Source: an uncultured Oscillospiraceae bacterium
GTDB lineage: Bacteria; Bacillota; Clostridia; Oscillospirales; Oscillospiraceae
DNA length: 38,297 bases
Direction: 5' to 3'
NCBI GenBank assembly: GCA_934675115.1
Contig: CAKUPH010000011.1
Coordinates: 1-38,297, forward strand
Position numbers and translations under genes: made by a program
Notes under the pieces: model-generated
Seen by the model: the letters and a program-made list of their open reading frames with translations, nothing else
Told to the model about the DNA's origin: nothing
Databases searched by the model: none
In this document: in pieces, positions 32,445 to 38,297 of the stretch
Layout of the letters: each line of letters opens with the position of its first letter
Position numbering within the stretch: position 1 is the stretch's first letter

Positions 32445-33668
32445 TCAATCAGGCATCCGCACCACGCCGCGCCGCGCCAAAGCGTCGATCCCCTCCTGAG
32501 AGTAGCCCAGCGCGGACAGCACCTCCCGCGTGTCGCAGCCGATTCCGCCCACGGCGTGAGTGTGGGGCAGCTCCTCGCCCATAAATTTCACCGGCGTGTT
32601 GGGCATGGCGGTGATATGGCCGCTGGAGGGGAACTCCACGTTGGTCAAGATCCCTTCCGCCCACGCCTGCTCACACCGGTAAAGCTCGTCGCCGGTCAGG
32701 ATCTCCTGAATCACAATATCCACCGCGCCGAAGCGCTCTACCCATTCAGCCGCGCTGCGAGTGAGCATTTTTGCCTTGACCTTCTCGGTAAATTCCTCGC
32801 TGTGCTCAATGTAGGCAGGTAGCGTGTTGTAGCGCTCGTCGCCCAGATATTCCTCCATCTCCAGCACGCGCAGACATTTCGCGTAGTTGCGTTCAAATTC
32901 CAAGGCGGCGAGATAAACGCCCTTTCCGTCCTTGCAGGGGTAGGGGTGCATAAACGGGTTGTAGTTGCGATTGTCCTCCCGCGGGGCGGGGCGCACGAGG
33001 CCGTATTGGGGCTGGCAGCTGATCACATCTCCAAAATTATACCACATGGCGGTGGCGTACAGCGAGGTCGTCAGATAGCAGCCCTTGCCGCTGCTCCGGC
33101 TGCCCAACAGCCCGGCCAGCACGCCGCTGGCCGCCATGCTGGCCACGGTGGCGTCGCCAAAGGCGGAGGCTGGGGCAAAGGGCATGGCTCCCGTTTTGGT
33201 CCAGCTTCCGATCATGCCGCCGGCAGACCAGAACGCCGCGATATCGAAGCCCGGGCGGGAGGCCCAGGGCCCCTGATAGCCGTACCCGGTGAAGTGGAAG
33301 TAGACCAGCTTCGGAAAGCGGCCGGACAGGCTCTCATAGTCCAAGCCCAGCCCCTTGAGCCCCTTCATCCGCACGTTGGTCATAAAGACGTCGGCATCCT
33401 CCAGCAGCTGAAACAGAACGCGCCGCCCCTCTTCCTCCTTCAGGTTGAGCGAAACGATTTTTTTGTTGGCGTTCGGGATGGAAAACAAGGGGTTTTCCTC
33501 GTCAGAAATAGGGGTACGGACGTTCATGCCGTAATAGCGCCACAGATCCCCAGTTGGATTTTCCACCTTGATCACCTGAGCGCCCCAGTCTGCCAACAGC
33601 CGGGAGGCCAGCGGGACGGCGATGTGGGTGCCCAACTCCACGACCTTAACTCCCTGTAATGGTTTCAT
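32445..33668 (-). CDS. Family III (CaiB/BaiF-type) CoA-transferase, copy 2
   Basis: 407 residues. N-terminal family signature VKVVELGTHIAVPLASRLLADWGAQVIKVE; catalytic Asp172 in SAFGDATVAS. AAAGGAG lies ten bases before the ATG. It lies behind the two thiolase genes on the minus strand, separated by a strong hairpin at 33728. With the thiolases it may handle activation and thiolysis of a 3-ketoacyl-CoA, for example by moving CoA onto acetoacetate or onto the starting acid. Similar in kind to the gene at 29988-31154, but sequence divergence suggests different acyl partners. Confidence 0.9.
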   Translation of the reverse strand: MKPLQGVKVVELGTHIAVPLASRLLADWGAQVIKVENPTGDLWRYYGMNVRTPISDEENPLFSIPNANKKIVSLNLKEEEGRRVLFQLLEDADVFMTNVRMKGLKGLGLDYESLSGRFPKLVYFHFTGYGYQGPWASRPGFDIAAFWSAGGMIGSWTKTGAMPFAPASAFGDATVASMAASGVLAGLLGSRSSGKGCYLTTSLYATAMWYNFGDVISCQPQYGLVRPAPREDNRNYNPFMHPYPCKDGKGVYLAALEFERNYAKCLRVLEMEEYLGDERYNTLPAYIEHSEEFTEKVKAKMLTRSAAEWVERFGAVDIVIQEILTGDELYRCEQAWAEGILTNVEFPSSGHITAMPNTPVKFMGEELPHTHAVGGIGCDTREVLSALGYSQEGIDALARRGVVRMPD

Positions 33669-33727
33669 ATAGCTTCTCTCCTTTTGATGCCGAAACGGAT
33701 GCCGCCGCTCCGACCGCTCAATAGAAA

Positions 33728-33770
33728 CCGGCGGTCCTGCCGGGCGGGGATATCCCGGCAGGACCGCCGG
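33728..33770 (-). terminator. Strong hairpin between thiolase and CoA-transferase genes
   Basis: CCGGCGGTCCTGCCGGG (33728-33744) and its exact complement (33754-33770), 9-base loop, starting 7 bases after the second thiolase stop. On the minus strand it is followed by GTTTCTATT. It probably attenuates transcription into the CoA-transferase gene. Confidence 0.6.
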
Positions 33771-33776
33771 GCGCGG

Positions 33777-34976
33777 TTACCGTCTCAGATTCTCAATGAT
33801 GGCGGTGGTGCCCAGACCGCCGCCGCAGCAGGAGCTGATGATGCCGTACCTGCCGCCGGTCTTCTCCAGCTGCTTCATGCAGAACATGGAGATACGGGCG
33901 CCGGAGGCGCCGTTGGGATGGCCGATGGCGATGGCTCCGCCGTTGGGGTTCCAGCGCTCCATGTCGATCTTCTTGCCGCTCTGGTCCTCCATCTCACGAA
34001 TGACGGAAAGGTTCTGCGCGGCAAAGGCTTCGTTGCACTCCACCACGTCGATGTCGTCCACGCTCATGCCCAGCTGCTTCAGCGCCTTCAGGTTGGAGTA
34101 GGCGGGGCCGATGCCCATATAGTCCTCCTGCACGCCGTAATGGGCGCCGCCGATCCACTTGGCCATGGGGGTATAGCCATACTCCTTGGCCTTTTCTGCG
34201 GTCATGACCAGCAGGAAGGCCGCACCGTCATTGCGCCCGGAGGCGTTGCCCGCGGTGGTCACGCCGTCCCTGTTTACCGCCCGCAGCTTGGCCAGTGCCT
34301 CCAGCGTGGTGCCGGGACGCGGGAACTCATCCTTGTCGACGATGACCTCGGGTGTCTTGCGGGTGGCGGGGATGGCGATGGGGATGATCTCGTCGCCGGT
34401 GATCCCGTTCTTGTAGGCCGCGGCCAGACGCTCCTGACTGCGGCAGGCGTACGCGTCCGCCTCTTCCCGGGTGATGTTCCACTTGACGGCCATTTTGTCG
34501 CTGACGCTCACCATGTCAATGTTGCGCTCCTGATTGGGAGTCAGCGCCAGTGCGATGGGGTAGGGGGGGATCAGCTTGTACTGGGGCCGGGACATGGGGA
34601 ACTTCGCCGTCATGGTGGAGTAGGACTCCATGCCGCCCACGATGGCCACGTCGGACATGCCGGTCAGGATCTTCCATGCCGCGTGGTTCAGGCTCGTGAT
34701 GGCGGAGCCGCACTGCATCTCCACAAAGGTGCCGGAGCACTCCAGCGGAAGCTTGGACTGAAGGACGATATAACGGGCGGTATCCTTGCTCTTCATATCG
34801 CCCAGAGCGCAGCCTGCCATCAGGCTGTCCACCGTGCCCCGCTCCAGAATGCCGGTGCGGTCCAGCAGACCGTCCACGACCTTGGAAGCGATGTCCACAC
34901 TGGCCAGCGTACGCAGGCCGCCGCCAAAATTAGTAAAAGCCGAACGGGCTCCGTCTACGATAACTACTTCGCGCAT
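33777..34976 (-). CDS. Thiolase family acetyl-CoA acyltransferase, copy 2
   Basis: Cleaves 3-ketoacyl-CoA with CoA, or the reverse condensation. 399 residues. I chose ATG 34976: the product starts MREVVIVDGARSAFTN like its tandem neighbour, and the longer frame extends into that neighbour. Active-site Cys89 lies in VEMQCGSAITS. NEAFAAQ, the His in AIGHPNGASG and the second Cys in SSCCGGGLGTT are all present. It lies 19 bp after copy 1 with a weak GAGAGAG ribosome site. The pair is a diverged tandem duplication: the two align nearly without gaps, and the middle third differs most. Confidence 0.92.
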   Translation of the reverse strand: MREVVIVDGARSAFTNFGGGLRTLASVDIASKVVDGLLDRTGILERGTVDSLMAGCALGDMKSKDTARYIVLQSKLPLECSGTFVEMQCGSAITSLNHAAWKILTGMSDVAIVGGMESYSTMTAKFPMSRPQYKLIPPYPIALALTPNQERNIDMVSVSDKMAVKWNITREEADAYACRSQERLAAAYKNGITGDEIIPIAIPATRKTPEVIVDKDEFPRPGTTLEALAKLRAVNRDGVTTAGNASGRNDGAAFLLVMTAEKAKEYGYTPMAKWIGGAHYGVQEDYMGIGPAYSNLKALKQLGMSVDDIDVVECNEAFAAQNLSVIREMEDQSGKKIDMERWNPNGGAIAIGHPNGASGARISMFCMKQLEKTGGRYGIISSCCGGGLGTTAIIENLRR

Positions 34977-34995
34977 ATTTCTCACTCTCTCTTTC

Positions 34996-36195
34996 TCAGC
35001 GGCGCAGATTCTCAATGATGGTGGTGGTGCCGTGCCCGCCGCCGCAGCAGGAACTGAATAGACCATACTTACCGCCGGTCTTTTCCAGCTGACGCATAGC
35101 GAACATGGCAATACGGCCGCCGGAGGCGCCGTTGGGGTGACCAATGGAGATGGCGCCGCCATTGGGGTTCCACTTCTCCTGGTCGATGGTCATGCCGGAC
35201 TGGGCCTCCATCTCACGGATGACGCCCAGATTCTGGGCGGCGAAGGCCTCGTTGCACTCAAAGACGTCGAAGTCCTTCACGGTGAGGCCGGCCAGCTTCA
35301 TGGCCTTCAGATTGGAGTAGGCGGGGCCGATGCCCATGAGAGAGGGCTGAACACCGATGTCCGCGCCCATGACCCACTTGGCGTAGGGGGTGTAGCCCAA
35401 CTCCTTGGCCTTGTCGGCGCTCATCATCAGGAGGAAGGAGGCACCGTCGTTCCGGCCGGAGGAGTTGCCCGCGGTGGTCACGCCGCCGGGAATCACGCTC
35501 TTCAGTCTGGACAGGCCCTCCACGGTGGTGGCGGGCTTGGGGAATTCGTCCTTGTCGATCCGGATCTCCGGATTCTTCTTGGTGGCGGGAATGACATAGG
35601 GGATGATCTCGTCACCGGTGATGCCCTTCTGATAGGCGGCGGCCAGCCGCTGCTGGCTGCGGGCGGCAAACTCATCGGCCTCTTCCCGGGTGACGCCCCA
35701 CTTGGCGGCCATTTTGTCGCTGACCTCGATCATGGAGATATCCTCCTCCTTGGTCGGGGCCAGATGGGATGCCAGCGGGATGGGCGGAATGAGCTTATAG
35801 GGCTCGTCGTTCATGGAAAACTCCGCGTTCATGGTGGAATAGGATTCCATGCCGCCGACCATAAGCACATCCGCGTAGCCCATGGCGATCATGGCGGCGG
35901 CGTGGTTCACGCTGGTGATGGCGGAGCCGCACTGCATCTCCACATAATGAGCCTCGGTCTCGATGGGGAAGCCGGCCAGCAGCGTTGCGTACCGGGCGAT
36001 GTTGGAGGCCTTTCCGTCCCGCAGGGCATTGCCGCAGAACACGCCGTCCAGCTTGCCCCGCTCCAGAATGCCGGTCTTGGCGGCCAGACCCTTCATGACG
36101 AATGCCGCGATCTCTGTGGATGCCAGATCCCGCAGGCCGCCGCCCAGATTTGTGAACGCGGAACGCGCTCCGTCTACAAATACTACTTCTCGCAT
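34996..36195 (-). CDS. Thiolase family acetyl-CoA acyltransferase, copy 1
   Basis: 399 residues, first gene of the minus operon, with CAAGGAGG ten bases before the ATG. Cys89 in VEMQCGSAITS, NEAFAAQ, SIGHPNGASGG and SSCCGGGHGTT mark a complete thiolase active site. The local sequence QCGSA differs slightly from the CxSG of common acetoacetyl-CoA thiolases. In this window it would turn acetoacetyl-CoA (or a longer ketoacyl-CoA) into acetyl-CoA, feeding the acetyl-CoA demand of the BKACE step. The presence of two copies suggests two chain lengths or acyl groups. Divergent from the AraC regulator gene. Confidence 0.93.
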   Translation of the reverse strand: MREVVFVDGARSAFTNLGGGLRDLASTEIAAFVMKGLAAKTGILERGKLDGVFCGNALRDGKASNIARYATLLAGFPIETEAHYVEMQCGSAITSVNHAAAMIAMGYADVLMVGGMESYSTMNAEFSMNDEPYKLIPPIPLASHLAPTKEEDISMIEVSDKMAAKWGVTREEADEFAARSQQRLAAAYQKGITGDEIIPYVIPATKKNPEIRIDKDEFPKPATTVEGLSRLKSVIPGGVTTAGNSSGRNDGASFLLMMSADKAKELGYTPYAKWVMGADIGVQPSLMGIGPAYSNLKAMKLAGLTVKDFDVFECNEAFAAQNLGVIREMEAQSGMTIDQEKWNPNGGAISIGHPNGASGGRIAMFAMRQLEKTGGKYGLFSSCCGGGHGTTTIIENLRR

Positions 36196-36220
36196 GGTGT
36201 GTATTTCCTCCTTGTGTTTA

Positions 36221-36324
36221 CTAATTTTCAGTCAGTCGCGCGCTTTGCGGCGACGTTTGCCGTCTCTTTTATCTCCATCCGAAAATATCCCGATATTCGT
36301 TTTGGAGATATTGTCTGAAATTAG
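36221..36324 (-). promoter_or_regulatory. Structured leader of the thiolase operon with two ATTT(T)CAG boxes
   Basis: CTAATTTTCAGTCA (36221-36234) and, inverted, TGTCTGAAATTAG (36312-36324) are related copies of the window's operator motif and could also pair in RNA. Between them TATCTCC (36270-36276) pairs with GGAGATA (36304-36310) around a dyad GATATT/AATATC. The leader from the predicted start (about 36352) to the ATG is about 157 bases. This and the promoters listed here occupy the 392-bp gap 36196-36587. Confidence 0.45.
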
Positions 36325-36333
36325 TTTTATTTC

Positions 36334-36362
36334 TTGACATGCGATGTGCTCACTTATAAAAT
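36334..36362 (+). promoter_or_regulatory. Rightward sigma-A promoter overlapping the thiolase promoter
   Basis: TTGACA (36334-36339), 17-bp spacer, TAAAAT (36357-36362). Start near 36369, giving a leader of about 220 bases to the AraC gene. Its -10 box lies on top of that of the leftward promoter. Confidence 0.55.
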
Positions 36363-36386
36363 ACACATTTGACCGGCGCTTGTCAA
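36358..36386 (-). promoter_or_regulatory. Leftward sigma-A promoter of the thiolase operon
   Basis: Minus strand TTGACA (36386-36381), 17-bp spacer, TATTTT (36363-36358). It shares the -10 region with the rightward promoter at 36334, so only one polymerase can bind at a time. Confidence 0.6.
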
Positions 36387-36522
36387 TAGAAATATCTCAA
36401 AATTCAGTTTTTTGGCCTGATATTATTTTTCTTAAATTGTCTTATCCTCGCTTGCGGCCACATTGATATTATCCTGTTTTTCACTCGAGGATGAAACAAA
36501 CAAGGGATTCAAAAGTCTTTGC

Positions 36523-36551
36523 TTGCTTTTTTCCCAAAAATCGAATAAGAT
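36523..36551 (+). promoter_or_regulatory. Proximal promoter of the AraC-family gene
   Basis: TTGCTT (36523-36528), 17-bp spacer, TAAGAT (36546-36551). Start near 36558, 30 bases before the chosen ATG, which excludes the earlier ATG at 36552 for this transcript. Confidence 0.5.
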
Positions 36552-36587
36552 ATGAAAAATACCACCAATTGTAAGGGAGGCCATTGC

Positions 36588-37550
36588 ATGACCTATATTC
36601 CGGAACAGGAGATCACAGTCCTCTGGGTCGCAGAGTCCAACTTTCAGCCCTGTGGCGGCCTTAAACCCCACGCCCACAACTATTATCAGCTTTTTCTTGT
36701 CCGAAAAGGCCCGCAGAAGTACTCTGTGGGGGACGAGGAACGTATTTTAGACACGAGCGAAAGCGTATTGATCAAGCCCGATGTGCTTCACGGGATGGAA
36801 AACATATCCGACGATGTCTGCCGCTGCTACGAGGTCAAGTTCACCATTTCCTCCCCCCGGCTGGAGACGCTGCTCACAGCCCTCCCGTCCTTCTTCCCGG
36901 CGGATGGTTTCATATCCGGGCTGATCCGGGAGTTGGTCGCGGAGAGCACCTGCGCCCGCGCCTCTACGCCGGCTTTTATCTCAGACTATCTTGTGGCGGC
37001 AATCAATTATCTGTTCCGCCATTACGGAGAGGACGCCTCTATCGAGGGAGAGGCCGTCGGCATGATCGACACAGTGGGCTACTCTCCGCTCTCCAGAGAG
37101 ATCATCCGCTATTTGGAGCAGAACTACAACCGGGAGGTATCGCTTCAGGAGATCGCCGACGCGGTGGGCTTTAATAAGAACTATATCTGCTCTGTGTTCA
37201 AACGGGATTCCGGCATGACCATCGGAAATTGTCAGACCGTGATCCGCATCCGCAAGGCGGCGGAGCTGATCTCCTTCTCCGACATGAGCTTGACGCAGGT
37301 GGCGTCCGCTACCGGATTTACAAATCTGAGCCACTTCAACCGAATCTTCAAAAAGGTGACGCGGATCCCCCCCGGACAGTACCGCAGGATGTTCGCCTCG
37401 AACATCCTGTCTTACGGCAATCCCACAGACGAGGCGGCTCAAAAGATTCTTCAGCAAAACGGCTTCATTGTATCCGTTCTTGGCCGCAAAAAGATGACGA
37501 TCGAAGATATTGTGCAGCAGATCAGCAGAGACGCGCGGGAGCAGGAATAA
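36588..37550 (+). CDS. AraC family transcriptional regulator
   Basis: 320 residues. I chose ATG 36588 with AAGGGAGG seven bases upstream. An ATG at 36552 has no ribosome site. The N-terminal cupin-like sensor (about 20-95) contains KPHAHNYYQLFLVRKG and the LIKPDVLHGM strand typical of ligand-binding AraC proteins. The C-terminal double HTH (about 168-268) contains SLQEIADAVGFNKNYICSVF and SLTQVASATGFTNLSHFNRI. A tail of about 50 residues follows. It is divergent from the thiolase operon and precedes the truncated MFS gene. It is the best candidate to bind the ATTT(T)CAGAA direct repeats shared by several promoters here, since AraC proteins bind repeated half-sites. That link is inferred. Confidence 0.93.
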   Translation: MTYIPEQEITVLWVAESNFQPCGGLKPHAHNYYQLFLVRKGPQKYSVGDEERILDTSESVLIKPDVLHGMENISDDVCRCYEVKFTISSPRLETLLTALPSFFPADGFISGLIRELVAESTCARASTPAFISDYLVAAINYLFRHYGEDASIEGEAVGMIDTVGYSPLSREIIRYLEQNYNREVSLQEIADAVGFNKNYICSVFKRDSGMTIGNCQTVIRIRKAAELISFSDMSLTQVASATGFTNLSHFNRIFKKVTRIPPGQYRRMFASNILSYGNPTDEAAQKILQQNGFIVSVLGRKKMTIEDIVQQISRDAREQE

Positions 37551-37564
37551 CGCAGTGATTTGAT

Positions 37565-37620
37565 AGCCCGGGAGGATAATATCAGAACATGATCTGATAT
37601 TATCCTCCCGGGCTGTTTTT
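37565..37620 (+). terminator. Rho-independent terminator of the AraC-family gene
   Basis: Perfect 22-bp stem (37565-37586 with 37593-37614), 6-base loop, followed by GTTTTTTCTT. It begins 14 bases after the stop codon. Confidence 0.93.
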
Positions 37621-37684
37621 TCTTCTGGTTTAGATTCGAATATGATTTCAACACGATTCTCCGGATTTTTGCGGGCTGAAAATG

Positions 37685-37740
37685 ATTTTCAGAAAACCAT
37701 TGACATGTTCCGAAAAATAGGGTAGCCTAATTTCAGAACA
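37685..37740 (+). promoter_or_regulatory. Promoter with two ATTT(T)CAGAA operator boxes (truncated MFS gene)
   Basis: ATTTTCAGAAAA (37685-37696), TTGACA (37700-37705), 17-bp spacer, TAGCCT (37723-37728), ATTTCAGAACA (37730-37740). The boxes are 45 bp apart, as at 16069-16124. The first box is half of a 17-bp palindrome, CTGAAAAT-G-ATTTTCAG (37677-37693). Confidence 0.65.
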
Positions 37741-37759
37741 TTTTATGAAGGCTGCGTTT

Positions 37760-37920
37760 ATGGAGCAAAGTTCGTCCGCTTATATCGCGCTTACCCCGCG
37801 CGGAAAATACGGCGCCATCGCGGGGGCCGGGTGCCTGTGGTTTTATCATCTCTTTTTTCCTTCGCGCTCCCCGTGGCGTTCCCGGGGCTGCTGTCCCATT
37901 ACAACCTGATGGCATGGTAT
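37760..37920 (+). pseudogene. Truncated and frameshifted MFS transporter, paralogue of 17725-19176
   Basis: From ATG 37760 (GAAGG upstream) the product reads MEQSSSAYIALTPRGKYGAI and AGAGCLWFYHL, matching the N-terminus of the MFS protein at 17725 (KYGAIAGAGLLWFYNL). After YHL a run of six T, where seven would keep frame, shifts the frame by one base. In the next frame the homology continues as FSFALPVAFPGLLSHYNLMA, matching FSFTMPVVLPTLMESYGVMA. Similarity stops near 37915, where a recombinase fragment begins. The gene therefore keeps its promoter and first about 54 codons only. The T-run deletion could be a real mutation or a sequencing error; the truncation is independent of it. Confidence 0.82.
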
Positions 37921-38297
37921 AAGCAGCTTGCAGGAGATAGTTACAAAGATGATGATTTGATATTTGCTCACGAGGATGGTACGCATATCAGTTCGCAATA
38001 CGCCGATGATATGTTCAGTGCGTTATATAAGCCTTTGGGACTTCCGAGGGTAGACCTGTATAGCCTAAGACACTTCTCTATCACAAAGAAATTGGCGATT
38101 AACGGGCATGACTATGTAAGCTTGGCAAAAGATACCGCTCACCGCCAATTAGGGACGATACAGGACTATTACGAAACGCCGGAGGACAGTGTTAGAATTG
38201 ATACAGCAAAAGCGATTGGAAAGTTCCTTAGTCGCTCTGGCAAATCGGATTCTGAATCCAAAGTGACAATCTCTCTGGCAGATAAAGATTTCGCAAA
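37921..38297 (+). CDS. C-terminal part of a second tyrosine recombinase (5' truncated, runs off the window)
   Basis: In frame with the shifted MFS reading frame, the sequence reads LAGDSYKDDDLIFAHEDGTH and on through the catalytic half of a phage-type integrase. Arg lies in LYSLRHFSI (where His of the HxxR box is Tyr), then Lys, His in TAHRQLGTI and the nucleophile Tyr in QDYYETPED. A hydrophilic tail follows and reaches the end of the window with no stop. It lacks the N-terminal arm and core-binding domains and the first catalytic Arg, so it is not a functional enzyme as seen. Base composition is clearly more AT-rich than in the neighbours, which points to a different origin. It is not closely similar to the integrase at 105-1226. 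Confidence 0.82.

Noticed and set aside
1594..36195. Bile acid 7-dehydroxylation (bai) cluster, suggested by the BaiCD/BaiH-like reductase, BaiF-like CoA-transferases and MFS carrier
   Set aside because: No CoA ligase (BaiB), SDR (BaiA) or SnoaL-type dehydratase (BaiE) is present, and the BKACE and importers do not fit that route.
1..38297. CRISPR arrays, rRNA genes, intact tRNA genes, insertion sequences
   Set aside because: No regularly spaced repeats, rRNA segments or transposase reading frames were seen. The only tRNA-like segment is the truncated tRNA-Arg.

Overview
The window looks like chromosome from a high-GC anaerobic member of the Clostridia, probably an Oscillospiraceae-type gut bacterium. 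This is an inference from the roughly 60% GC coding DNA, AAGGAGG-type ribosome sites, frequent TTG and GTG starts, Cys-rich old-yellow-enzyme oxidoreductases, Dpp/Opp-type ABC importers and CoA-linked catabolism. No rRNA or housekeeping gene is present to fix the taxon.

Left edge (1-1593): a tyrosine integrase is followed by the 3' half of a tRNA-Arg(CCT) gene on the minus strand. That remnant is the likely attachment site of an integrated element. Right edge (37.7-38.3 kb): a second copy of an MFS transporter gene starts, carries a one-base frameshift and breaks off into the AT-richer C-terminal half of a different tyrosine recombinase. Both ends therefore carry marks of integration or rearrangement.

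Between them lies about 36 kb of catabolic and transport genes. (a) A minus operon, 11.1 to 1.6 kb: solute-binding protein, two permeases, two ATPases, a 3-hydroxyacyl-CoA-dehydrogenase-type enzyme, a tandem EthD-like protein and a flavin/FeS enoate-reductase-type enzyme. (b) An HSL-type hydrolase, then a minus operon of MBL hydrolase, carnitine-dehydrogenase-like enzyme and MATE exporter (15.8 to 12.4 kb). (c) A divergent plus operon of family I CoA-transferase, MFS transporter and hotdog thioesterase (16.1-19.7 kb). (d) A PAS-containing sigma-54 activator (minus), which faces a -24/-12 promoter and a long inverted repeat. (e) The plus operon behind that promoter (21.7-31.2 kb): cyclase-family hydrolase, a second Dpp-type importer, a second 3-hydroxyacyl-CoA-dehydrogenase-type enzyme, a beta-keto acid cleavage enzyme (BKACE) and a family III CoA-transferase. 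(f) Minus genes: a phosphotriesterase-like lactonase, a second family III CoA-transferase and two tandem thiolases, then a divergent AraC regulator.

Read together, the genes describe uptake of a small organic compound and hydrolytic opening of a ring or lactone. Oxidation of a beta-hydroxy acid to a beta-keto acid and cleavage with acetyl-CoA would follow, then CoA transfer and thiolysis to acetyl-CoA. The trio cyclase + hydroxyacid dehydrogenase + BKACE has the same reaction logic as the clostridial phloroglucinol route (dihydrophloroglucinol cyclohydrolase, 3-hydroxy-5-oxohexanoate dehydrogenase, triacetate acetoacetate-lyase). No ring reductase of the SDR type is present, so the real substrate is unknown.

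Two control layers are visible. One is sigma-54 with its activator for operon (e). The other is a repeated ATTT(T)CAGAA motif at the promoters of (a), (b/c), (f) and the truncated MFS gene, which may be the site of the local AraC regulator.
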